Source of the DNA: Mesostigma viride
Taxonomy: Eukaryota; Streptophyta; Mesostigmatophyceae; Mesostigmatales; Mesostigmataceae
Direction: 5' to 3'
Assembly (NCBI GenBank): GCA_009746045.1
Contig: RPFO01000065.1
Span: 661,268 to 725,267, forward strand
Length of the DNA stretch: 64,000 nt
Shown piece by piece: positions 44,264 to 55,400 of this stretch (position 1 is its first letter; the number at the start of each line of letters is the position of its first letter). The notes beneath the pieces were generated by a model. That model did no database searches. It saw nothing but the letters and a program-made list of their open reading frames with translations, and had not been told where the DNA came from. The translations under genes were made by a program, and so were the position numbers.

Positions 44264-44269
44264 ATCTCC

Positions 44270-44789
44270 GACCGGTTGGGCCCGAAAGATCCTTCCCAGC
44301 CCGGCAGACCGGCACAGGTGGAACGTTGCATTGCACGGTGGCATCAGGCATGGCACGAGCGGAACTATCTGGTAGCTAGGCCCTAGTAGCAGGGGCCCAG
44401 GGCTCATTCTTACCCATTTCATCAGGAAGTACCCGCCACTGGGATTACAGAAGGTTGTGCAGTCTTATGCCAGCATACCCTCGACTTGTCCGCGCCGCGC
44501 CGCCTGCTGCCGTGGGCCTGTCTGCCACATGGGCCTGGGTTGCCTCCGTCCAGAAAGTGCCAAATATCTTCTTGAACGCTTGAACTACATATTGCCGTAC
44601 GAGATTCTTCAACCTTCAAACAAAATGTTTGTTGCAGGCAGCCAAGCTCGTGGCTTGGTCGTTGAGTCGCCTTCGCCATGTCACGTCAAAAATTCAAGGC
44701 AGTCCTCTGCCCCACCTGGACACCTCGAAGCGTTGCGCACATGACACACCCTCGTGGCATACTATCTCTTATCAGTGTCACAGCATAAC
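44270..44789. repeat. 520-bp direct repeat B, copy 2
   Basis: Copy of 36628-37147 in the same orientation, 7.6 kb away. It lies about 300 bp upstream of the POT transporter start codon, so one copy sits before each of two unrelated genes. Confidence 0.9.
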
Positions 44790-45091
44790 TAAAAGGTTAG
44801 CCATAGACTGCGAATATACGTCGTCGCTGAGGCCCGCAACTTTCCGAGCGTGTATTCTTGTTAATGCTCTTCAGCATTCTTCCATAATTCTGCAAGTCCG
44901 AGAACATGGGTTTGGCGGCCTTGTACACAATACCGTGACCAGCCCGTCCACCCGGCTGTGCAAGCATTCTCGTAATGGACGCAGGGATTACGAAGCTTAG
45001 CATTTCTACTACGATTGCTTGAAAATCTTCGAGAGGAATTCGAGAATTTGCGTTTCCTGATTTCAGTAGGAAAATACGTCGCCTTGCCAAT

Positions 45092-48026
45092 ATGGCCGAC
45101 AAAAAAGGAAACTATGAGGATGCTGATGCAGACGGGAACGGCCGCATCACCGAGCCATTTCTCTCGCCTGAGGCAACCTCCAGCTCTGAATTTCAAAGAA
45201 GCAGCATACCGACTCGAGCATACTATATTCTGGTAGTGGAATTTTGCGAGCGACTATGCTTCTATGGCGCCAGGTATGGGGCGATCGTGGGCCTATCGTT
45301 ACTGCACGCACCTGCTAACTTCTTGACACGGACAGGTGAACATACACATACTTGCCCGTGCTTAGTGGTTGTGGTGACGCTATTGTACGGAGGGCATGAT
45401 GAGAAAAATTCCTGATGTGGGATGTTACCAGCGGTATGCGCCACGGGCGGCCGGCCAGACGGGTCATTTCCTACCCATTTTCGTAGCGCAGCAGCCCTTT
45501 AGATATACTCGGGCCTGTTGTCCACTAGGATTTTGTCACTCGCATTTTGGAATTGCAAGGCCAGTGCTTGGGTACGTGCCGTTTGCTGTCAATTTCATAT
45601 CTAGGGAAACACAGCGACGTCTCTCGGAAGCATGCACGCTTTCACCAACTTTCTGACTCAGATATCCATCCATGAGATGCAGCGCCAATTAGAACCCCGG
45701 ACACGTGCACTGTAGTCAGACATTTTGGTGAGAAGACGTGGGGGGGAAGTAAGTGGTGGGGGGAAGGGGGCGGGGGAGGGGCATCTTCTTTGGTTCCCTG
45801 ATTCCAACTGCTGAATATGCGTCACTTGCTGAGGCACCCACGCACATGCTTATGGGCAGCGAGACTGAGCAGTGCCTGCAGGTTAAGTGCTGCATTATGT
45901 GCAGGGATGTGGTAAGTTGAACCGGTGGCCATCTTAACCAATGCTTATTAGGTGTTTATCGTAACCGATGCCTATTAGGTGGTCATCTTAACAAATGCGT
46001 ATTGTGTGGTCATCGTAACCAATGCTTATTCGGTGGTCATCGTGACCAATGCTTACGACAGCAGGGCGGCCCGCCTTGCTTCAGTTGCTGCTCCCGCTCC
46101 CCGCCCCTGTAATATGTGCTACTCCCATACCTCCGAATTCCCATTCTTTGCGATCACCTTTGCCCGCCGTACTCCTTCTTCTATCTCCCGTCCCCGCCCC
46201 AAGCCAGGTCTTCATGCTGATCCCTCTTGTTGCCCCCATCTCCCCTGGTTGCCCTCGGTTTCGCCCGCTTGCCCCCATCCCCCACCCTACGCATGCCCCT
46301 GCCACCAGCCTGGTCTTCATGCGCTATATGCTGCAGATGCTGGGCCTGTCCATGGAGGTGGCCAACTTCGCCTCCTCCTGCTTCAATTTCTGGGCCTACT
46401 TCACCGCTCTGCTGGGCGGTTACACCGCCGATGCCTTGCTCGGCAAATTCCGCACCATCCTCCTCTTCGGGCTCGTCTACCTCGTCGGCATGACCACGCT
46501 GACCGCATCCGCAACACGGTACCTGTGGGTCGACTTCCCCACCACCGCGGGGCCAGTCGCCACATGGGCATTCTTCGCGGCCCTCTTCCTGGTGGCCACG
46601 GGGACGGGGGGTATCAAGTCGAACGTGTCCACCATGGTGGGCGACCAGCTAGCCGCATGCTCCTCGGAAGACATCGAGCGGGTGTTCCGCTGGTTCTACT
46701 GGTCCATCAACGCAGGGGCCCTGATTGGTCAACTCGTGTCGCCCACACTGAGCGACTTAGGACCCTTCAAGCGTGACTCAGCCGGGGACGTGATGGGTAC
46801 GTCCTTCTGGCTGTCCTACTTGTTCCCCACCGCCGCGTTCGCCGTCGGCATATCGGTGTTCATCGCAGGTGGCCGGCTGTACCGCCACGTCCCCCCCGCG
46901 GGCAGCATCCTGTCCACCTTCGCGGGCGCGCTAAATTCGGCGCGCACCAACCGGTCGCACGCGCCACGCCCGCTTGACCGCTCCCGCACGTACCTGTCGT
47001 ACATCGACCAAGCGCTGTACAGTCCTCAGGTGAGTGCTGTAGAGATTATTCTAAGTCGTTTTGTTGCACGTGAAAGTTATGCCTTTTAACGAAGCTGTTG
47101 TTGGTTGCACGTTCAATTGTGTGTTAACTAATGTCCAAGCAGTGAGCTCTAGTTTTTTAGGTGCACGGCAACATGTCGAGTCTTTCTCGCTGGGCATGGC
47201 ATCATCATTGCTGACTTTTATGTTCGCCTCGGCTCCACACCAATGCCCTTATGGGCTGCCTCATGGCCACACCCTTATGGGCCGCTCCCCACCACCACCC
47301 TTACCCCATCGGCAGGTGGTTGCGGACCTCCAGCGCGTGTTGGACACGTGCCGTGTGTTCCTCTTCTTCCCCGTCTACTGGCTGCTCTACAACCAGATGC
47401 AGTCCAACTTCATCGCACAGGGAGGGTGGCTGCGTCGCCCCAGCTGGCTCACCGCGGAGCAGCTCAACCTGCTCGACGCTGCCATCATCGTTATTCTTGT
47501 ACCCGTCTTTGACCGCTACATCTTCCCCGCGCTGCGCAAGCACCTGGGCGTCGCCCTGGGACCCATGGCCCGCATGACCGTTGGCTTCTGCCTCGCCGCG
47601 CTCGCGATGGTGTACACGGCTGTGTTGCAGCACGCGGTCGCCTCCGCTGGGTACTGGCGTCCGGACGGGTCCTACGTCGCCCCCGTTGACCAGCGAGTGT
47701 CCATTTGGTGGCAGGCAGTGCCGTACATGCTGATTGGGATTAGCGAGATCTTCACATCCATCTCCGCACTGGAGTTTGCGTACGGCGCTGCGCCGAAATC
47801 CATGCGCTCGCTCGTCATGTCGCTATTTTTATCCACCAGTGCCGCGGGCAGCGCGCTGGGCATGGTCATCGCGCCCTATTGCGCGCCACAGAACTTCACA
47901 GGTATCTTTTTGGGGTTTGGCGGCGCCATGCTGGCGCTCGCAGCCGTGTTTTGGGCGCGGTTCAAGAACTTTGCGCCGGGGGGGGAGCACGATGTGTACA
48001 CCGTAGTCTCGCCGAGTGAAGTTTGA
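45092..48026 (+). CDS. POT/PTR (NPF) family proton-coupled transporter
   Basis: Three exons join in frame to 537 codons plus TGA: 45092-45273, 46309-47029 and 47316-48026, all GT-AG. Start is the first ATG (ATATGGCCGAC). After a ~40-residue hydrophilic N-terminus, EFCERLCFYG (50-59) gives the ExxER proton-coupling motif of helix 1. The PTR2 signatures follow: GGYTADALLGKFRTIL, then TGGIKSNVSTMVGDQ and FYWSINAGALIG. Later helices include VFLFFPVYWLLYNQMQSNF and ISEIFTSISALEFAYGAAP. About 12 membrane segments and a length near 540 aa fit the POT/NPF family, which imports di/tripeptides, nitrate or other small substrates with protons. Substrate cannot be told from the sequence. The C-terminus is short and cytosolic. 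Confidence 0.93.
45925..46068. repeat. ~31-bp minisatellite in intron 1 of the POT gene
   Basis: About five copies of GGTGGTCATCGTAACCAATG + CTTATTA-type units. Intronic, not at a splice junction. Confidence 0.8.
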
Positions 48027-48281
48027 TGGGCATGCTCAATATTGAGTATGTCAGCATGGTATGCGCACCATGGACTGTACATGTGCGGCCATCACAGTGG
48101 CACTTTGCTTACAGAATGCCTAATTGGATATATGCAGCGTGCCTCCTCAGTTGACTGTGCAAGGTTATGACCTGAGATGCTGTTTGCCGGCCTGTAGACA
48201 TAAGCGCTAGGAGGTGCTGGCAAACAAAGATGAGTTGATGGCTGGCACTTGTCATGGGAACTCGAGATTCTATGACGGTTT

Positions 48282-48350
48282 CGATTTTAAAAAAATTAAA
48301 ATTAAATTAAATTATAACATGACTCCGTTGGGAGATCATGTAGCACATAT
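48282..48350 (-). mobile_element. LINE-type 3' tail, minus orientation
   Basis: AATTAAATTAAATTATAACA is followed by GACTCCGTTGGGAGATCATG then TAGCACATATTCCCC, the inverse of the hairpin-plus-tail ends at 22.9 and 25.7 kb. Confidence 0.55.
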
Positions 48351-48514
48351 TCCCCCGTTTTCAGTCCCCCGAGCACTGCCGCCCGCCCCAGCGCTCCCCC
48401 TCCCTGATTGAACCTGGCTATGCCCCGTCCGCGGGTGCCCAGAGTAGTGGCCAGCGGATGAGAAATGTCACGGCGCCATCGAAGGTGTGCCGGCTTGGTG
48501 AACGCGCAACCTTT

Positions 48515-48565
48515 CATTAATTAGAGACACGCCCCCGTTGGGGAGTCGTTGAGCACAATGATACC
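48515..48565 (-). mobile_element. LINE-type 3' tail, minus orientation
   Basis: CATTAATTAGAGACACGCCC then CCGTTGGGGAGTCGTTGAGC has the same order as the 40.5-kb copy. The body is not delimited. Confidence 0.5.
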
Positions 48566-49026
48566 GTATTATTTTACTGCATGCTTTCCATCGGCCTGTT
48601 TGTCGTACAACGAGAGGGGTTGCAGAGAGTCCCCTCTTCGTTCATGCCCGAAGGCAAGCCACAGTTGCATTCAACACTCTCTACAATAGTCAACACTAAA
48701 TGCATCTCGACCATGTGCACACGGTGTGACATGGATAAGAAGAGGCTGACCACTACTGTGGGTCACTAAGACTTAAGTGTGCGGGGTATACAGGGTGCAT
48801 TGGCTGAACAACTGAATTTAGCCGGGAGTATGCTGAGCCATACAAGATGGTGTCATCTAGGTTGCGGCCTTACTGATGTAGCAAGGCCATACATGTATAG
48901 TATCTCCGCACATCTGAACCCTGTGCTGCCAGATCTGCTTTGCGTCCGTTCCGAGCTTGGCACTGGATTCGTTGTCCACATCGTCGCGTCGCTGCAGCAA
49001 CACGATGTTTTCTGGCATACGCGGGC

Positions 49027-49465
49027 TTTTGGTTCCCGCCGCACATTTGAAAGTGCTGTCCTCCGGCTTTTTGCCTTTGCACCGTGTGCAGTTCTTGGAC
49101 GTTTGGAATCATGGCATGGCGCTAACGTGATGACTGACTAGCTAGACCTTTTCAGTGGTTTTCCATTTGCGGGCATTTCCTCGTAAATGGTGGGAGAGCG
49201 ATCGCAGCAATGGTGCTCACCACTAGACACTCCCGGCCAGTTAGGCTCGAAACACACGCCCTGATCAAGCATGCTGTTTCCGGCCCCACCGTCTAGGTCA
49301 TCTAGTCGCTCTACACGTAAGCCAGCCATAATTTCAATGCACAAGGATACACATTTCCATCACCATTCATCTTCATCATCCTGAACGACTCGAACACGCG
49401 GACAAGATAACGGCAGGCTCGAGCTACCATGGTCCGGATTCTCCCGATTTCTGGCCTGCGCTGGT
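49027..49465 (+). repeat. Dispersed repeat R1, copy 2
   Basis: Near-identical to 16577-17015 over about 430 bp, with small indels. Confidence 0.75.
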
Positions 49466-49687
49466 TGTCTCCTTGATACATGTAGCTAGGCCATGCAGCA
49501 GCCTTTGATCTACCTGGATGGAGAAAGCGGTCTGGATCTCACGCCACCCAATGAATCGTTCATGCGGTTGGTGGATGCCTTGGCTCGACCCAGCTGCTCC
49601 CTGAGCAACCCTGCGCCCAGCCAGCCCCGATTTAATACCTTCACGAATCATGCCCACTGAGGTACGTGGTCGCTGCACGGCTGGCGC

Positions 49688-50300
49688 TTGCACAGGCCTG
49701 CCGCTGCGGCAAGAGGACCTGTACCCGTACCAGGAGCGGCCATGAATTACCCAATGGCATACACAATACCACACACACACGGAGGAGGTGGAGACACTTG
49801 CAGAAAAATCATTAGCCACACAGCCCCCATGCAACCAGCACAAGGCGGCATGACGCTCTTGGGACCGCCTTACTGGACGAGCGATGATGGACGGGAAACC
49901 CAAAGGGCTGACATCCCGGGCAACTGGCAGCGAACGACTTCAGAGCTTTGGTTCCGCTCCCAGGCCGAACTGTCGGGGCCCTGGATCGCCCCCTCCGCTG
50001 GACCGTGCTGCGGCCTGTGGGTGCTGCCCCTGCGCGCCCCGCGGCTAGCCGAGGCGGACCTTATAAGCCCTCGCGAGCGCCACAAGTGGGCCACAAGTGA
50101 TGTGGACTACCTGGTCCCACAGCTCTCCGGCCCCTTGGTGGACGGCCACCACGACAAGTGGACTCCCAAGGAACGGGCTGCTGCAAACTCCACCCTCTGA
50201 AACGATGCCGCCATGGGGGTGGGCAATATCTCACCATACATTAGTCCATCAGGGTTAAGACTCCGTGACTCCCCAACGGGAGCACGAGTTGAACTCATCA
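49688..50300 (+). mobile_element. Possible LINE-derived ORF remnant with hairpin 3' end
   Basis: A 170-codon ORF (49688-50200; e.g. PPYWTSDDGRETQRADIPG, then LISPRERHKWATSDVDYLVP) is followed within 60 bp by GACTCCGTGACTCCCCAACG + GGAGC, the hairpin motif typical of the LINE ends in this window. Protein family not recognised; the association with LINEs is inference. It lies downstream of the METTL23-like gene. Confidence 0.35.
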
Positions 50301-50361
50301 CTTATTCAATATCTCACCAGAGGTTGCCAAGGCGCATCCACCGCACCTTGTTGGCATGCTT

Positions 50362-52379
50362 CTATTCCCTGCCTGCCCGTGAGATCTCCAAAATCTCAAT
50401 AATGCCCGCGAGCTGGGCCACGTCCTCGTCTGGCATGAAGTGTGCGGGGCTGAGCGACACGTCGCAGTGCAGGCCCCACTTGTAGAGGCAGAACTGGATG
50501 GAGTGGTGCCCACTGCAGCCACGCAGTGCATCCCATGAGGCACAAGATGGAGGCAGTCAGGAATTCAGCCGTCTGAGAGAGGGAGGGCCGGTTAGTAAAA
50601 GCTGGCGTGCACCTTTGAGACCTTGCATGCCGTCCATGCAAGCAACGGCTAAGCCCCCCGGAAATCCTAATTCAGCACGCCATGCAGGGCAAGCCAGGGT
50701 GCACTTTACGTATATTGGCATGCATGACAGGTGGCGTCACGATGCCCCATGATGCAATAAAGAAGGTGCTACAAGATCGAGCAGATAGCATTCTACCACC
50801 CGTGCAGTGAAATATCTACAAAGCCACTTTTTCAAAAAATTCAAACTATTACTGAGGACATTAATTTTAGAAAGTAGAAACTGGGTTGCCCTGCAAACTA
50901 GATATCCTAAAAGGGTAAGAAAATTTCTAGTTTTGGTCCCAGAAGGTGCCAGCATTCGACTTGGGGACTACCTCTAAGGGTTCCCTGAATATGGGGGGTA
51001 AGGGGGGTTCCACACTTGACTCGACTTTGGGTTGCCGACGGGCGAAAATCCATAGGTTTTCTAGTCAAAGTAGCATCGACATCAATTGGCACAGTACGGC
51101 CCATTGCGCAATTCCCTGGATTTCGTGCAGCCAGCAAATGGACCTGGTCACACTTATTCAAACTGCTTGGCCACGCCACGCTGTGGACGAGGGAACAGTG
51201 GGGGGATGTTGAAGTACTTCAGCGGACTTGTGCGCTCGGGGTGGTCTGGGACATGACTGTGCAAGATAGATCTATCCGAATTTCGATATTCCCATCCTTA
51301 CTGCGTAGTTCGCGGTCACTATTGACTATACAGAAGTTGCCCGATCTCCGGCCATAACGTAGTCCGGGCAAGTGTGACGGGGTAGTTCGTCGAACCCCCC
51401 CATACTTCTGGCAGTTTTAGTCAAGCGTGGGAAGCCCCTACGGGTGTTTCCACACTTGACTTCGACTGGGCGAAATCTAAGGTATTTCGGTGAAATCTAG
51501 AGGCCAACACGCGGTTACACATGTGGACTGGGCAAAATCTTGCTATGTCCTACGGACTAGCTAAAACGGGGCGGAATCCCGGCATTCGGCTAGATTTCGA
51601 CTATCTTTCCCTGGCCTCCTTCCGCACCGGGCCCAAGGGTAAATGCAACTAGGCTGGAAGTAACCACAAATGTGGACCAGGTGGCGTGGCGCCGGCAAGC
51701 CTGTCACAATTGAGGCTTCAAATATATATATTGCACGCGCCTGCCTGCACCGCCGGTACCCGTGCCAAGGAATGGAGCGGGCCCGCAAGCGCGGCGGGCT
51801 GATGATGAAACCGCTCGCCCGGAAGGCGCCAAAGCCGGCCGCAACGAAGGCATCGGCCGGTGCCTCGGCATCCCCCATGGTACCGTTTCTTGGGCACTTG
51901 GCACAGGAGGACCGCAATGTCCTCTGGAGGAATGGTGCCCATGACACCGCACATTTCCTCCTGGTTAGCGAGAAACTGAGTTTTGCCGCTGGGGCCAGCT
52001 ATGCCGCGGATTCCGTTGTGGATAACCGGCTCCCCAGCCGCAGCGGAAGCGGCGACTGTGCCCACGGCTTGCTGGCCGTGCGGCCGTGAGAGGTGTGGCC
52101 GCCGAACGGCAGCCGGCAAATCGTAGCAGATCTTGGATACTCACCGTAGGTTGATCGAGCTAGGAAATTCACACAGATGACGAGAAATGCCTTGCGGCCA
52201 GGAAAAGCCAAATTTGATGATGGGCTGGTCATGGAGTTCGTGTTTGCCAGTGTTAGATGCTCAGTTGATAGAACAATTCTTTATATGCTTAAACATGTCC
52301 GCGCCTGAAAAGTTGTCCAGTTTTGGGGGGCGTTGCAGTTGCTTCCTTTACGGTTGGCTATACCTGACAACTTGATTTT

Positions 52380-52420
<41 letters not shown>

Positions 52421-55400
52421 AGAAGAAGAAGAAGAAGAAGAAGAAGAAGAAGAAGAAGAAGAAGAAGAAGAAGAAGAAGAAGAAGAAGAAGAAGAAGAAG
52501 AAGAAGAAGAAGAAGAAGAAGAAGAAGAAGAAGAAGAAGAAGAAGAAGAAGAAGAAGAAGAAGAAGAAGAAGAAGAAGAAGAAGAAGAAGAAGAAGAAGA
52601 AGAAGAAGAAGAAGAAGAAGAAGAAGAAGAAGAAGAAGAAGACGAAGAAGAAGAAGAAGCCTGCTGGGCATCATTATTCCGCAATAATCATTGCGTAATA
52701 GCATGCTCTACGATCTGGGTTATTCTTGGGCGATCCATGCAAATTTACTGGGCAGAAAATGGCCGTGTATAGAGGAGTAAGGACTTCAGTGGTTGGATAA
52801 AGCAAACGTCGATGCACGGAGCCCAAGTTGGGCTCCGTGCATCGACGTTCTGCCCAAGAGCTGCTATGACTGCAGCGGACAAGTGTACAAGGCCATGGTT
52901 GAGCTAAACATGCAGCAGTGGGTTCACGGGATTGCTTTCCTCCTTGTTTCGCAACTACCGAACGATATCCAACGCAACATGTGGATATTCCTTATTACAA
53001 AATTGGCAACGAGCAACAGCGGACGTTGGCCGGCTTACTTAACGGAAACGGGTGAAAGGTATGCACTTCCTACGCATAGTAGACAGTGCCAAATCCGGGG
53101 AAGTTGACGCCATTATCTCACGAAGGTTGGCCACAATGCAAAATTGGAAAAAGGCTTGGAGAATTGATCGATAAATGAAGGGGTTGGAAATCTAAGGTCA
53201 AAATGAAGTAGAAACTGAGCAAGTGTTGTATGGAAATGCTGCAGTAAAATGGTCCTTCCATTCTAGATCCTGTCAGAAGGGCAGTTTTCATAACCAGATA
53301 GCGCTTTGCAAGGCTGCTCTTGGACAGATGCTAGCAAGGCAGCCTAGGGCAAAAGCAAGGTGGTGTTCTTCTCCTCTTGTCTGCCCCCTTTCCTATAAGG
53401 AGTTCCTGAACATGCCAAGGTATAAAATTTGATGGTTTTTTTTAATAACAGGATTGGCTTTAAAACAATTAGGCAGCGTTTACAGAAGCGCACATATAGT
53501 GTGCAACGCCAAGCAAAGCCTACCATCATAGAGGCGGGTGCATGGTAATACAGGGGTGCAGGAGACAGCACAAACATAGGGTGGTGGAAAGGCATTACAA
53601 AAGAGCAGTTTTCATTCATTTAGACGCCTAGCTTGCTTTATATGCTGCCTTTAGTCCTGGTTTAAGGGCCTTGCGTAATGCTATGCCACCACTTCAGTTG
53701 GTTTGGTGTGGCTTTTCCCACCACTTCAAAGCATACGCCTATTACAGGCGACAATGTCGATGTTTGCCAGCATGACAAGAGCATGCCCATGCATGCATTA
53801 TTGTTCCCTGTGAACTGCACGGCCACATGCTGGGGTGGTAGGATTTCGACACTTAAGTGCACTAGTTTTTATGTGTGACTGCCGCTCCCCTTCCCATTCA
53901 GAGAAGTTATCATGCGGTGTATAAAGTGTGAGGCAAGATGACCTTGATATGCTGGCAGATTCTGTAGTCATTATTCATGCCAGCGGCTACTAAATGGTCC
54001 TTGATTGTGCTGGTGAAAGTGCCAAACTACTGTACACTTTTCTGGGAGTGCTTCAAGGGCTTCAACAGGCATGCTAATTCAACCAAGATATAAGCGAGTA
54101 AGTTGTTACTTGCGGTGTAAATAGGACCATTGGCTGAAATGCCGCTGTAAAATATACTTGTGCACCATGGCATTATTTGTGCTCAAACAGAATGCTATTG
54201 GTCCCAAGTTGAGTGGCTGACACCCAGCTACGCCTCCAGCATGGCGCTGACGTCAGACCTCACATATGATCCCTATCTCCCATCGACCATAATTTAGCAC
54301 GGCCATGTTTGCTACAATGAGACAACGAGCTGTGTGCGTCTCCTTATACTGCCCTTGCATTTTACATCCAATCCTAAATCCATTTCCATAGGTCTTTACT
54401 ACACGTCTGTATGTCTGCTACGCGTCTCTAGGTCTGCTGACCTACAAGGGCGTTTTGAAATTCCTAGAAATACGGCCGTGGCATTAATTGCCATACATAA
54501 CATCTCCATTTTGTAGGAAATATTTCACCGCACCGCCTTGGTAGATATTTCACCGCACAGGAGGTAGTATGCCAACTTGCTCTTATGGACACACCATACC
54601 ATACCATTCAACAATATGAAACAATGGAAGTCAAGATGGCGACGCCTATAGTTGCTGCCCGCTAGCAAGCAGCAAAACACCCACCATTGAGAATCTCGAC
54701 GCGCACGCAACAACGAGGAAGAACAAACTATTACAACTATCGAACATTAGTGCCGTGGTTATGCTTCCAGCTGTTGATCCTTGGACTTCAGGCTAGGAAC
54801 TTGAAATGGGAAGTAAACTTTCTTGCAATGGAAAGTAAACTTGAATGGCCCACGCACACCGGGGTTGACAGTGGCATGTCCTGCTCAATCTGGGCAATGG
54901 CTGAGGCGGCCAGTAGGTAATGATGTGGGGGAAGATACACCCTACTATGCGCCTAGAACCATGATGGCATAGTTACACGTGGAACAACTTACCTCCTGTG
55001 CTGGAATGCCGTGATGAATTTTGCCTTGGGGCACCTTTGAAGGAAAAACGTCACGGTGGCGAACAGGTCATCAAAATCTGCAAGTTTACATCATGGCATG
55101 CGGCGCAGCACGCAGTTATCCTTGTGCCATGCTACAAAACAGGCATACCTCAGAGCCTATACACAGTTATCATACATATGGGCGGGGTAGCATCCCCCAG
55201 AGCCTATACAAGCATGCCTTACGATGGACACGACACTTCACCCACGGTGCGCGTTGGGAGCCCGTGACACTGGGCCATGCGTGGCTGTGCGCTGGCTAGG
55301 CATGCATGAGCTGAGGCACGATACCTCACCTGCGCTGTCGTAGAGGACGTCCGCCCCCAGGATGAAGTCAAAGGGCCCCTTCTCCAGCAGGGACATCAGG

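Noticed and set aside
36628-44789. LTR retrotransposon: two 520-bp direct repeats 7.6 kb apart
   Set aside because: Repeat ends are not TG...CA, no primer-binding site or gag-pol was seen inside, and the interior is a palindrome; segmental duplication fits better.
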